A stretch of 23,953 nucleotides of DNA from Lachnospiraceae bacterium. GTDB lineage: Bacteria; Bacillota; Clostridia; Lachnospirales; Lachnospiraceae. Positions 1 through 8,260 of this stretch are shown one piece after another. The notes under the pieces are model-generated. The model saw only the letters and a list, made by a program, of their open reading frames with translations. It was not told the origin of the DNA and ran no database searches. The stretch lies in assembly GCA_016293925.1 (NCBI GenBank), contig JAEDCX010000033.1, forward strand, positions 1-23,953, given 5' to 3'. How positions within the stretch are numbered: the first letter of the stretch is position 1; every line of letters starts with the position of its first letter. A program made the position numbers and the translations under genes.

Positions 1-1
1 G

Positions 2-691
2 GTTGGAGAAGGGAGAGATTCCCTTGCCTCCGGAACGGTGGATATCGTAACCAACTGGGGAACCTGTCAGCAGAATGCCCAGGAGCGTGGACTGCTCTAT
101 GTTGTACAGACAAAGGATTATAACAAGTACTACGATTCCTCTGAATGGGGAGGTTATGAGCATAAGGCACCGGTGGGCTGTGGACTGAGCTGCAAAACGA
201 TGATGCTTTATGCGCTTGGTGCGGTGAATCCCAAAACAGGAGAGCGTTACTATGCCAAGGATCTGGTGGCAGCAAACGGCGGCAGCGCCGCACATGACGG
301 ATACGGCGTGAAAGCGGCGATGAAGGATAACGGAATCGTTCGATTTGTGGATGTGGAATATCGAAATATCAACGATGAGAATCCATTCAATCAGACAACG
401 ATCGAAGCGATGTCGGAGAGGCTGGATGCGTATCTTGACCTGTATGCGAGGGAGCCTGACAAGTATTCTCCGCCCATGGTCAGTATCTACTTCGTGCAGA
501 AAAAGAACGGTGTCGAGAAGAGAGTCGATCATTTCATTCTCGTAGTGGGAAAGGAAGCGGATGGAACATATGTATGCATTGATCCGAACCTTAACGGACG
601 CGCAACCTTCTATCCCTCCGACAGTGTAAAGACGGACAGTACTTCCTATACCAGTCCGATTCGCGGTTTGCATGTGTTGTACAAGGAATAG
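2..691 (+). CDS. C39-like peptidase domain protein, 5' end outside the window
   Basis: The frame is open from base 2, and the GTG at 38 has no Shine-Dalgarno site, so I treat this as the last 229 residues of a longer protein. The visible part resembles a peptidase C39-like (papain-fold) domain. A CGLSCKTMML block starting at about visible residue 60 matches the CG-x-S-x-x-M-x-L nucleophile region. A DHFILVVG block supplies the expected His, and CIDPN supplies the following Asp. Substrate is unknown. Such domains in Gram-positive bacteria are often secreted or cell-surface, but any signal peptide would lie upstream of the window. The next gene begins 37 bases downstream, so co-transcription is likely. 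The family call rests on motif order only; a non-peptidase C39-like domain is possible. Confidence 0.6.
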   Translation, partial: VGEGRDSLASGTVDIVTNWGTCQQNAQERGLLYVVQTKDYNKYYDSSEWGGYEHKAPVGCGLSCKTMMLYALGAVNPKTGERYYAKDLVAANGGSAAHDGYGVKAAMKDNGIVRFVDVEYRNINDENPFNQTTIEAMSERLDAYLDLYAREPDKYSPPMVSIYFVQKKNGVEKRVDHFILVVGKEADGTYVCIDPNLNGRATFYPSDSVKTDSTSYTSPIRGLHVLYKE

Positions 692-728
692 ACGACAGAG
701 ACATTGGATTAGAAAGAAGGGTACATAG

Positions 729-1190
729 ATGGATGTGACAAGCATGCTGAATATGTATGCACTGAATGCAGGTTCAGACGTTGACAAGATTCAGAAAATG
801 AGTGATTCCCAGCGCAGCGGGAAAACAGAATCCGGAACCGGGGAGCAGGGGGAAACGTTCTCCTCCCTGCTGGATGGGGAGATAGCGGAACTTAGTCAGA
901 GTCGTTCACTGGCGGATGCACTGGATGGAACGGTTCTGAGAGGATTGACGGATTACAGGGATCTGTCTGCAGAGATGTTGAAGACTGCCGGGGGACAGAT
1001 GATGATGCAGGAGTTGATGAAGGGTCAGTATGCATCGATTGTGACCGCAGATCCGGAGGAAGAAGAGGAAAAAGAGAAAACGTCACTGGCGGAGACGGTT
1101 CTGGACAGCCAACGGGCGGGACAGACGACGGATGTGGATGCCCTGCTGGAGAAGATGCAGAGTCTGGTGGATAGGAAGAATATCAGATAA
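729..1190 (+). CDS. hypothetical acidic soluble protein
   Basis: I do not recognise this 153-residue protein. The ATG has an AGAAAGAAGGG purine stretch upstream as ribosome binding site. The sequence is hydrophilic, has no membrane segment or signal peptide, and carries a Glu/Lys-rich run near residues 109-118 (DPEEEEEKEK). The rest looks largely helical, with a Met-rich patch near residues 86-95 (GGQMMMQELM). It sits 37 bases after the C39-like gene and 61 bases before the zinc-ribbon membrane protein, so the three may form one transcript. Length, strand continuity and ribosome binding site support it as a real gene, but nothing shown here gives a function. Confidence 0.6.
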   Translation: MDVTSMLNMYALNAGSDVDKIQKMSDSQRSGKTESGTGEQGETFSSLLDGEIAELSQSRSLADALDGTVLRGLTDYRDLSAEMLKTAGGQMMMQELMKGQYASIVTADPEEEEEKEKTSLAETVLDSQRAGQTTDVDALLEKMQSLVDRKNIR

Positions 1191-1251
1191 TCCAACCGAG
1201 TAGATTGGATTCGGATCGCAACACAGATCAAGATTGCCGGAGGATAATGTT

Positions 1252-1950
1252 ATGGAAGAAGCAAAAAAGCAAGAGAAAATATGGACCATTGTGCTGGCAG
1301 TAGGTTCCTGCCTGACGATGTTGTCCGTTCTGATTCCTTGCGCGAAGGTTAGCAGCGGAGACGTTACGGGAAAGTGGAATGTGATCCAGTTTCTGGCCAA
1401 GGTAAAACTGTTGGATGAGATGGAGAGCGGTGTGCCGTTGTCCACGGTCTGGGTTTTCCTGATGGTGTCGGTGCTGTTCTATGCGGCGGTAATTGTTGTG
1501 GGAATCCGGGTACTGGTGGCGATTGTCAGAGCTGAGAACCGGGTGGTGAAGTGTCGTATGGCGCTGTTGCAGGCAGGATTAAATCTGATCGGCGGAGCGG
1601 TGTGCCTGGTTGCAGCTACTTCACTCCTGAAGGAGAACTGTATGATGGGATCGGCGTTGATTCCATTGGTTTTGTCCATTCTGCTGGCTGTGATTCGGGT
1701 GCTCTACGGCAAGGCGGCGTATCAGAGTTACCTGATGAGTATGACCGGCAATATGACCGAGGAAGAGAAGAAGAATGCTTCTCACTGTACCATCTGTGGA
1801 GCTGCGTACATCGGTAAGTTGTGTCCGAACTGTACAGACAAAGCATTCACCGCACCTAAGATTGTCTGTGTGGATTGTGGCTATGCGAACCTGTCTACTG
1901 CACGAACCTGCACGAAGTGCGGGATTCCCCTGAAGGGAATGAAAGAATGA
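1252..1950 (+). CDS. membrane protein with C-terminal double zinc ribbon
   Basis: The start is the ATG at 1252, because GGAGGA at 1239-1244 lies 7 bases before it; a TTG at 1234 would overlap that site. The 232-residue product has about four hydrophobic segments: residues 11-28, 62-88, 100-122 and 127-145. A cytosolic-looking tail follows with two Cys4 zinc-ribbon motifs, CTICG...CPNC and CVDCG...CTKC. Zinc-ribbon tails of this type are common on small Firmicute membrane proteins of unknown role and usually mediate protein or nucleic-acid contacts. It is the last gene before a terminator and is convergent with buk. Topology and zinc binding are inferred from sequence; no enzymatic motif is visible. 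Confidence 0.7.
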   Translation: MEEAKKQEKIWTIVLAVGSCLTMLSVLIPCAKVSSGDVTGKWNVIQFLAKVKLLDEMESGVPLSTVWVFLMVSVLFYAAVIVVGIRVLVAIVRAENRVVKCRMALLQAGLNLIGGAVCLVAATSLLKENCMMGSALIPLVLSILLAVIRVLYGKAAYQSYLMSMTGNMTEEEKKNASHCTICGAAYIGKLCPNCTDKAFTAPKIVCVDCGYANLSTARTCTKCGIPLKGMKE

Positions 1951-2069
1951 GAAGTTTTTACGGATAGATTCATCATTGTATGCCAGACCTCTTTGTGATA
2001 CACTATCAGATCACAGAACAGGGAAAGGCAATGACGTATCCAAATTCCGTTCTGTCTTCCGAAATTAAC

Positions 2070-2099
2070 AAGAGCCTTGCAACAAACTGCAAGGCTCTT
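2070..2099. terminator. bidirectional intrinsic terminator
   Basis: A perfect 12-base-pair inverted repeat, AAGAGCCTTGCA and TGCAAGGCTCTT, with a 6-base loop, lies between the convergent zinc-ribbon gene and buk. A T-rich stretch (TCTCGTCTGTTT) follows on the plus strand. On the minus strand the stem is followed by GTTAATTT. It probably ends both transcripts. Confidence 0.8.
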
Positions 2100-2159
2100 C
2101 TCGTCTGTTTATGCAATTCACACGATACCTGTGAGATCCGTGGTTTTGAATCTTACTGT

Positions 2160-3227
2160 TTAGTAGGTCATAGCCTTCTCTTCTCCATTCAGAACACGGA
2201 GAGCACCCTGCGCAAGGGCGAGTAACTCGTCCTCACCCGGATATACGGTGAAAGGAGCGATCCATTCGCAACGTTCTTTCAGACCGGCTACAACGGCTTT
2301 GTCATACGCAATACCGCCGGTCACGATGATGGCTTCCGCTTTGCCCTTCAATACGGTAGCCATGGAGCCGATGTCCTTTGCCACCTGCATGATGAAGGCA
2401 TCGCGTACTTCGATTGCTTTCTCATTGTTTTCGTTTGCCATCTTCTCGACATCACGCATATCGTTGGTTCCGAGGTACGCGTTGAAACCACCGTTTCCGA
2501 CGATTTTCTTATATACTTCCTTTTCCGTATACTGACCGGAGAAGCACATCTTGATCAGCGCACCGCTTGGAACGGCACCTGCACGCTCCGGAGAGAATGC
2601 ACCGTCCCCGTCAAGGGCATTGAAAATATCGATGACGCGGCCTTCCTTGTGGGCACCGACGGATACACCGCCGCCCATATGAACCACGATCAGATTCATA
2701 GTGTCATAGGCACGCCCTTGTTCTTTGGCATACCGTTTTGCAACTGCCTTCTGGTTCAGCGCGTGGAACACGCTGGTTCTCGGAAGCTCCGGAACACCGG
2801 AATAACGGGAGATTGGCTCCAACTCGTCAACAACGACAGGATCTACGATGTAGGACGGGATGCCCAGGGAATCGCCGATCTCGCGGGCGAGAATTCCTCC
2901 CAGGTTGGATGCGTGCTGTCCCTGTTTCCCGATCTTCAGATCGTTCAGCAGGTCATCTGTCACGGCGTATGTTCCGCCGGGGATGGGCTTCAACATACCG
3001 CCACGTCCCACCACGACATTCAGGCTCTTCATATCGAAGTTCTTGGATGCCAGCAGGTTTGTGATGATTTCTTTGCGGAAATCCTTCTGGTCGACGATAG
3101 ACGCATAGCTTGCGATCTCTTCTGTCGTATGACGAAGCGTCTCTTCGAATAGTAAGGTTTCATCCTCGAATACACCGATTTTGGTGGAGGTGGAACCGGG
3201 ATTGATAATCAAACTCTTGATTGACAT
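2160..3227 (-). CDS. buk: butyrate kinase
   Basis: Transfers phosphate from butyryl phosphate to ADP, giving butyrate and ATP in the cytoplasm. The 355 residues are the usual family length. The N-terminus holds the acetokinase-family signature INPGSTSTKIGVF. A second signature, VVHMGGGVSVGAH, lies mid-protein, followed by GDGAFSPERAG and the C-terminal VTGGIAYD block; all belong to the ASKHA fold. AAAGGAG precedes the ATG by about 7 bases. It follows ptb on the same strand with 67 bases between, so the order is ptb-buk as in known clostridial operons. A terminator lies about 60 bases beyond the stop. A branched-chain fatty acid kinase would look similar, but the ptb partner supports butyrate kinase. 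Confidence 0.95.
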   Translation of the reverse strand: MSIKSLIINPGSTSTKIGVFEDETLLFEETLRHTTEEIASYASIVDQKDFRKEIITNLLASKNFDMKSLNVVVGRGGMLKPIPGGTYAVTDDLLNDLKIGKQGQHASNLGGILAREIGDSLGIPSYIVDPVVVDELEPISRYSGVPELPRTSVFHALNQKAVAKRYAKEQGRAYDTMNLIVVHMGGGVSVGAHKEGRVIDIFNALDGDGAFSPERAGAVPSGALIKMCFSGQYTEKEVYKKIVGNGGFNAYLGTNDMRDVEKMANENNEKAIEVRDAFIMQVAKDIGSMATVLKGKAEAIIVTGGIAYDKAVVAGLKERCEWIAPFTVYPGEDELLALAQGALRVLNGEEKAMTY

Positions 3228-3294
3228 GTTCGTTTCTCCTTTTGGTGGCCGTGGAAACGGCGGTTATCTTTTTCGACGTTGTGTCGGACCGGGG

Positions 3295-4212
3295 TTAGTT
3301 ATTTTTTAACTTCTCTGCAACAACAGCACCCAGTGCAAGGGAATTTACCTTGGTTTCAAAATCATCGGAACGGGAGGTTAAGATCACAGGAGCCTTGGTA
3401 CCTGTGATGATGTTGCCGTTGATGACCTTGGCAGTATGTACCAGCGTCTTGTATACCAGGTTACCTGCATGGATGTCAGGGAAAAGAAGAATGTCGGCAT
3501 CACCAACAATCTTACGTCCTTCGGCACCCTTATGTTGAGCGGCTTCCGGACAGATTGCAAGATCCATGGAGAGAGGACCGTCTACGATGCAACCGGTGAT
3601 CTCGCCCTCGTTGTTCATACGGGTAAGTTCTGCAGCATCTACGGTTGCAGGCATCTTCGGGTTTACAACCTCAACAGCAGCAAGGGGAGCTACCTTCGGA
3701 TTGTCGATGCCGCATGCCTCACAGATCTCGACGGTGTTCTTAATGATATTTACCTTGTCCTCCAGGGTAGGGTATGTCATGAAAGCAACGTCTGTTAAGA
3801 ATAACAGGTGATCAACACCTTCAATGTCAAATACGCATACATGGGAGAGTGCCTTGCCGGTACGAAGTCCGACCTCTTTGTCCAGAACGCTCTTCAGGAA
3901 CGATTTGGTATCGATCAGTCCTTTCATGTACATGTCAGCTTTGCCGTCATGAACTAATTTGACAGCCGTAAGAGCAGCCTCCATGGTATCCACAACATTG
4001 ATGATCTCGAAAGATGTCAGATCCATATCGATTTCCTTTGCGATCGCACGGATTTTCTCTTCGTCTCCAACCAGGATGGAGTCGGCAATTTTACGCTCCT
4101 TGGCAGCTTTGACGGCTTCCAGAACGGGAGCATCCTGGGCAACGGCCACAGCAACTTTTTTCATGTCGCAAGCATCCAGTCTTGCGAGCAAATCATTGAA
4201 TGTTTTAGTCAT
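3295..4212 (-). CDS. ptb: phosphate butyryltransferase
   Basis: Converts butyryl-CoA and phosphate to butyryl phosphate and CoA, the step before butyrate kinase. The product is 305 residues from the ATG at 4212, chosen because GAGGTG lies 7 bases upstream. An ATG 15 bases earlier overlaps that site. The sequence fits the phosphate acetyl/butyryltransferase family: ILVGDEEKI near residue 50, MKGLIDTKSFL near 100, ITGCIVDGPLSMDLA near 210, and the DILLFPDIHAGNLVYK block near 240. Being upstream of buk, it is the first gene of the pair. A promoter and a palindromic leader element precede it. Confidence 0.95.
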   Translation of the reverse strand: MTKTFNDLLARLDACDMKKVAVAVAQDAPVLEAVKAAKERKIADSILVGDEEKIRAIAKEIDMDLTSFEIINVVDTMEAALTAVKLVHDGKADMYMKGLIDTKSFLKSVLDKEVGLRTGKALSHVCVFDIEGVDHLLFLTDVAFMTYPTLEDKVNIIKNTVEICEACGIDNPKVAPLAAVEVVNPKMPATVDAAELTRMNNEGEITGCIVDGPLSMDLAICPEAAQHKGAEGRKIVGDADILLFPDIHAGNLVYKTLVHTAKVINGNIITGTKAPVILTSRSDDFETKVNSLALGAVVAEKLKNN

Positions 4213-4244
4213 TTGTCTGCACCTCATAATTGTTATACATCAAT

Positions 4245-4267
4245 CGGCAAAATCTTGGGTTTTGCCG
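4245..4267 (-). promoter_or_regulatory. palindrome in the ptb-buk leader, candidate operator or hairpin
   Basis: A perfect 8-base inverted repeat, CGGCAAAA and TTTTGCCG, separated by 7 bases. It lies about 20 bases downstream of the ptb -10 element and about 30 bases before the ptb start codon. Either a repressor binding site over the transcribed leader or an RNA hairpin is possible. No long U run follows on the minus strand, so it is a weak terminator at best. Confidence 0.5.
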
Positions 4268-4286
4268 TAAAAACCATACCTGTAAA

Positions 4287-4315
4287 ATCATAGCACTTCC
4301 CGATGAAAAGGTCAA
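4287..4315 (-). promoter_or_regulatory. ptb-buk promoter
   Basis: On the minus strand, TTGACC (4315-4310) and TATGAT (4292-4287) are separated by exactly 17 bases. This is a strong match to a housekeeping sigma-factor promoter. Transcription would start near 4280, giving a leader of about 68 bases before the ptb ATG. Confidence 0.8.
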
Positions 4316-4354
4316 TGCTACAGTTTGTTCACAGAAAGTTTAGAACCTAATGAG

Positions 4355-4383
4355 TTGTATTATATTTCCAAATCTGTTACAAT
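4355..4383 (+). promoter_or_regulatory. secA promoter
   Basis: TTGTAT (4355-4360) and TACAAT (4378-4383) have a 17-base spacer and lie 35 bases before the secA ATG. The ptb promoter is 40 bases away and divergent, so the two operons share a compact regulatory region. Confidence 0.75.
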
Positions 4384-4418
4384 ACAAGTTAGTAATTTCG
4401 AGAAGGAGTAGTTTCGAG

Positions 4419-6986
4419 ATGGGTTTGATAACGAAAGTTTTTGGGACACACAGTTCCAGAGAATTGAAACGAATTGCAGGAACGATAGATAAGATTGAGG
4501 CACTCAGACCTTCCATGCAGGCGTTGTCTGATGAGGAGTTGAGAGGGAAGACGGAAGAATACAAGAAGCGTTTCCAGAACGGGGAGACTCTGGATGATCT
4601 GCTTCCGGAGGCATTTGCTACGGTGCGGGAGGCGGCCAGAAGAGTACTGAACATGGAGCATTATCCGGTGCAGCTGATCGGTGGTGTTATTCTGCACCAG
4701 GGACGTATTGCGGAGATGAAGACCGGTGAAGGTAAGACGCTGGTGTCCACACTTCCCGCTTATCTGAATGCGTTGGAAGGCAAGGGTGTTCTTGTGGTTA
4801 CCGTAAACGATTATCTGGCTAAACGTGATGCGGGCTGGATGGGACAGATTCATGAGTTCCTGGGCTTACGTGTCGGTGTGGTTCTGCATGATATGAAGCC
4901 GGACGAGAGACGGGACGCATACAATTGTGATATCACCTATGTGACGAACAATGAATTGGGCTTCGATTATCTCCGGGATAACATGGTCATTTACAAAGAG
5001 CAGCTGGTGCTCCGGGATCTGCATTATGCGATCATCGATGAGGTGGACTCGGTACTGATCGATGAGGCGAGAACCCCGCTGATTATTTCCGGCCAGAGCG
5101 GGAAATCCACGAAATTATATGAAGCATGCGATATTCTGGCAAGACAGATGAAGCGTGGCGACGACCAGAAGGAGATGTCCAAGATGGACATCCTCATGGG
5201 CGTGGAAGCCAAGGAGAACGGAGATTTCATCGTCAATGAGAAGGATAAAGTGGTGAATCTGACCACGGAAGGTGTTGCCAAGGTAGAGCGTTTCTTCCAG
5301 ATCGATAACCTTGCGGATCCGGAGAATCTGGAGATCCAGCACAACATTATCCTGGCACTCCGGGCACATAATCTCATGTTCAAGGATCAGGATTATGTTG
5401 TCAAAGATGATCAGATCTTCATTGTGGACGAGTTTACCGGACGTATCATGCCGGGCAGAAGATATTCCGACGGTCTTCATCAGGCCATTGAGGCCAAGGA
5501 GCACGTGAAAGTAAGACGCGAGAGCAAAACTCTTGCTACGATTACGTTCCAGAACTTCTTCAATAAATTTGAGAAAAAAGCAGGTATGACCGGTACTGCC
5601 CTGACAGAGGAGAAAGAGTTCCGTGAGATCTACGGAATGGATGTGATTGAGATTCCAACCAACAAACCGATTGCCAGAATCGATTATCAGGATGCAGTCT
5701 ACAAGTCCAAAGCGGAGAAACTGAAGGCCATCTGCGATGCGGTGGAAGAGGCACATGCGAAGGGACAGCCGGTATTGGTGGGTACCATCACCATCGAAGC
5801 ATCGGAGCTTATCAGTAAGATGTTGAACAAGCGGGGGATTCCGCATAAGGTATTGAATGCGAAGTTCCATGAGATGGAAGCAGAGATTGTTGCGGATGCC
5901 GGTATCCATGGTGCAGTCACCATTGCCACCAACATGGCAGGCCGTGGTACGGATATTAAGCTGGATGATGAGGCGAGAGCAGCCGGCGGTTTACGGATTA
6001 TCGGTACAGAGCGTCATGAATCCAGACGTATCGACAATCAGCTGCGTGGACGTTCCGGTCGTCAGGGAGATCCGGGTGAATCCAAGTTTTTCATTTCCCT
6101 GGAAGACGATATCATGAGATTGTTCGGTTCCGACCGGCTGATTTCGATGTTCAACGCGCTTCGTATTCCGGAGGGGCAGGAGATTGCCCATAAGATGCTG
6201 ACCAATGCCATTGAGAACGCACAGAAGAAGATTGAGAACAACAACTTTGGTATCCGTAAGAACCTGTTGGAGTTCGATCAAGTGCTGAATGAACAGCGTG
6301 AGATCATCTATGATGAGAGACGCCAGGTTCTGGATGGTATGAGCATGCGTGATGTGATCTACAAGATGATTACCGATACGGTAGAGAATTGTGTATCCAT
6401 CTGTATTAATGATGATGCGGTACCGGAGGATTGGGATCTGAATGAATTGAATTCTCTTCTGCTTCCGATTATTCCGTTACAGCCTATTACGCTGGATCGT
6501 ATTGAGAAACCTAAAAAGAACAGTCTGACCCACCAGCTGAAGGAAGAAGCTGTGAAACTCTATGAGAGTAAAGAAGCGGAATTCCCGGAGCAGGAGTCTA
6601 TCCGTGAGGTGGAGCGGGTGGTTCTGTTGAAGGTAATTGACCGGAAATGGCCGAATCATATTGATGATATGGAACAGCTGAAACAGGGCGTTCATCTGCA
6701 GTCCTACGGGCAGAGAGATCCCGTGGTGGAATATAAGATGGCCGGTTATGACATGTTCGACAGCATGATTGCCGCTGTGAAAGAAGAGACGGTGAAGATG
6801 ATGTTCCGCGTCAGAGTGGAAGAGAAGATCGAACGTGAACAGGTGGTAAAAGTAACCGGAACCAACAAGGATGAGTCTGCCGGCAAGGCTCCGATCAAAC
6901 GTGAAAATGCGAAGGTATATCCCAACGACCCATGTCCCTGCGGCTCGGGAAAGAAGTATAAGCAGTGCTGCGGTCGTCTGAATTAG
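4419..6986 (+). CDS. secA: preprotein translocase ATPase SecA
   Basis: ATP-driven motor that pushes unfolded preproteins through SecYEG at the membrane. The start is the ATG at 4419 (MGLITKVFG), with AAGGAG at 4403-4408. A longer frame to 4350 would overlap the promoter. The 855 residues show the helicase motifs in order: Walker A MKTGEGKT at 100-107, DEVD at 207-210 followed by DEARTPLIISG, the AGMTGTA block, TNMAGRGTDI, and ERHESRRIDNQLRGRSGRQGD. The C-terminus carries the zinc-binding tail CPCGSGKKYKQCCG that contacts SecB or phospholipid in other bacteria. Length and motifs are complete. prfB follows, a gene order shared with Bacillus. Confidence 0.98.
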   Translation: MGLITKVFGTHSSRELKRIAGTIDKIEALRPSMQALSDEELRGKTEEYKKRFQNGETLDDLLPEAFATVREAARRVLNMEHYPVQLIGGVILHQGRIAEMKTGEGKTLVSTLPAYLNALEGKGVLVVTVNDYLAKRDAGWMGQIHEFLGLRVGVVLHDMKPDERRDAYNCDITYVTNNELGFDYLRDNMVIYKEQLVLRDLHYAIIDEVDSVLIDEARTPLIISGQSGKSTKLYEACDILARQMKRGDDQKEMSKMDILMGVEAKENGDFIVNEKDKVVNLTTEGVAKVERFFQIDNLADPENLEIQHNIILALRAHNLMFKDQDYVVKDDQIFIVDEFTGRIMPGRRYSDGLHQAIEAKEHVKVRRESKTLATITFQNFFNKFEKKAGMTGTALTEEKEFREIYGMDVIEIPTNKPIARIDYQDAVYKSKAEKLKAICDAVEEAHAKGQPVLVGTITIEASELISKMLNKRGIPHKVLNAKFHEMEAEIVADAGIHGAVTIATNMAGRGTDIKLDDEARAAGGLRIIGTERHESRRIDNQLRGRSGRQGDPGESKFFISLEDDIMRLFGSDRLISMFNALRIPEGQEIAHKMLTNAIENAQKKIENNNFGIRKNLLEFDQVLNEQREIIYDERRQVLDGMSMRDVIYKMITDTVENCVSICINDDAVPEDWDLNELNSLLLPIIPLQPITLDRIEKPKKNSLTHQLKEEAVKLYESKEAEFPEQESIREVERVVLLKVIDRKWPNHIDDMEQLKQGVHLQSYGQRDPVVEYKMAGYDMFDSMIAAVKEETVKMMFRVRVEEKIEREQVVKVTGTNKDESAGKAPIKRENAKVYPNDPCPCGSGKKYKQCCGRLN

Positions 6987-7016
6987 TGATTTGTAATGAT
7001 ATCAGAATGTAAGGAG

Positions 7017-7044
7017 GGTACCATGAAACTTCATGGTACCTTTT
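7017..7044 (+). terminator. secA-prfB intergenic hairpin, terminator or attenuator
   Basis: GGTACCATGAA and TTCATGGTACC form an 11-base stem with a 2-base loop (or 9-10 pairs with a larger loop), followed by TTTTC. The short U run makes it a weak to moderate intrinsic terminator. The 5' arm contains part of a Shine-Dalgarno site and the ATG of a 10-codon leader ORF, so folding and translation of that ORF would exclude each other. Confidence 0.6.
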
Positions 7045-7055
7045 CAAAAAGGTAG
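7023..7055 (+). CDS. possible leader peptide MKLHGTFSKR upstream of prfB
   Basis: A 10-codon ORF beginning at the ATG at 7023 and ending at TAG 7053-7055. Its ribosome binding site is AAGGAGG at 7011-7017, spaced 5 bases, which is stronger than prfB's own AGGTAGG. The prfB ATG follows 6 bases after the stop and is in the same frame, so a ribosome ending here could reinitiate directly on prfB, and readthrough would add an N-terminal extension. The start codon is inside the hairpin stem. Not proven to be translated; the short length and stem symmetry could be coincidence. Confidence 0.4.
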   Translation: MKLHGTFSKR

Positions 7056-7061
7056 GTAACG

Positions 7062-8168
7062 ATGGTAGAATTAGACCAAATGAAACAGGAGCTGCGCCAG
7101 TATGAGCAGCCGCTTGCGGAGGTAAAAGAATCTCTGGCACTTCCGGCCAAAGAACAACTGATCCAGGAGATGGAGCGTGAGATCGAGGCTCCCGATTTCT
7201 GGAACGATCCGGATTATGCCAACCGAAAAGTGCGGGAATTGCGGGGGCTTCAGGATACCGTGAAGACCTGTAAGGATCTGACGCAGCAGTATGATGATAT
7301 TATGATGCTCATCGAGATGGGGTATGAGGAAGAGGATGCGGAAATGGCTGCAGACATCCGCAGAGAACTGGACGAGTTTGAACATGTTCTGGAGGATCTT
7401 CGGTTATCCACTCTCCTGACCGGTGAGTACGATAAGAATAATGCAATTCTGAAACTGAATGCGGGAGCAGGCGGCACCGAGAGCTGCGACTGGGCGTCCA
7501 TGCTGTACCGGATGTACACCAGATGGGCAGAACGCAAAGGCTTCAGTATCGATGTGCTGGATTTTCTGGACGGGGATGAGGCAGGGCTCAAATCCATTAC
7601 ATTCCAGATCAACGGTACCAATGCGTATGGCTATCTGAAATCCGAGAAGGGCGTACACAGACTGGTTCGTATCTCTCCGTTCAATGCCCAGGGAAAACGG
7701 CAGACCTCTTTTGTGTCACTGGACGTTATGCCGGATATAGAGGAAGATCTGGATGTGGAGATCGATGAAGGCGATCTTCGAATCGACACCTATCGAAGCA
7801 GCGGCGCCGGTGGACAGCATATCAACAAAACCTCTTCTGCGATTCGTATTACGCATATTCCCACCGGAATCGTGGTGCAGTGTCAGAATGAGCGGAGTCA
7901 GTTCCAGAACAAGGACAAGGCAATGCAGATGCTGAAAGCAAAACTGTATATCCTGAAAAAGGAAGCGAATGCGGAGAAACTGTCCGATATCCGTGGTGAT
8001 GTGAAGGAGATCGCATGGGGGAACCAGATCCGTTCCTATGTACTGCAACCGTATACCATGGTGAAAGATACCAGAACCGAGGCGGAGAATACCAACGCAC
8101 AGGCTGTTCTGGACGGCGATCTTGATCTTTTCATCAATTCCTATCTGAAATGGATTCATAATCAGTAA
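7062..8168 (+). CDS. prfB: peptide chain release factor 2
   Basis: Recognises UGA and UAA stop codons on the ribosome and triggers peptide release. The 368 residues cover the whole protein. The N-terminus aligns with known RF2 through APDFWNDPDYA. The anticodon-like SPF tripeptide is at 205-207, as expected for RF2 rather than RF1. The catalytic GGQ is at 250-252 within SSGAGGQHINKTSSA. The frame is uninterrupted, so the UGA-dependent programmed +1 frameshift found in many prfB genes is absent. The ribosome binding site AGGTAGG (7050-7056) is modest and lies inside and just after the leader ORF. The gene probably depends on secA transcription and ends at the shared terminator at 8214-8260. 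Confidence 0.97.
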   Translation: MVELDQMKQELRQYEQPLAEVKESLALPAKEQLIQEMEREIEAPDFWNDPDYANRKVRELRGLQDTVKTCKDLTQQYDDIMMLIEMGYEEEDAEMAADIRRELDEFEHVLEDLRLSTLLTGEYDKNNAILKLNAGAGGTESCDWASMLYRMYTRWAERKGFSIDVLDFLDGDEAGLKSITFQINGTNAYGYLKSEKGVHRLVRISPFNAQGKRQTSFVSLDVMPDIEEDLDVEIDEGDLRIDTYRSSGAGGQHINKTSSAIRITHIPTGIVVQCQNERSQFQNKDKAMQMLKAKLYILKKEANAEKLSDIRGDVKEIAWGNQIRSYVLQPYTMVKDTRTEAENTNAQAVLDGDLDLFINSYLKWIHNQ

Positions 8169-8213
8169 GCGGTTCGGAGTCATAGGAACCGTTCTGCAAA
8201 CAGACAAATCAAA

Positions 8214-8260
8214 AAAACAAGGCCGGCAGATCACGAGGATCAATTGCCGCGCCTTGTTTT
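8214..8260. terminator. bidirectional terminator between prfB and the DUF975 gene
   Basis: AAAACAAGGC (8214-8223) pairs with GCCTTGTTTT (8251-8260), and CGGCA pairs with TGCCG inside after a one-base bulge. T runs follow on both strands. The 5' arm on the minus strand lies in the last codons of the DUF975 gene, so coding and terminator sequence overlap by about 20 bases. Confidence 0.8.

Noticed and set aside
1189..1211. AATCCAA/TTGGATT inverted repeat after the 729 gene
   Set aside because: Only 7 weak pairs, no T run after it, and it leads directly into the next gene's ribosome binding site, so terminator function is unlikely.
1980..2225. Short plus-strand frame between the zinc-ribbon gene and buk
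   Set aside because: It runs through the bidirectional terminator and into the buk coding region, with no ribosome binding site.
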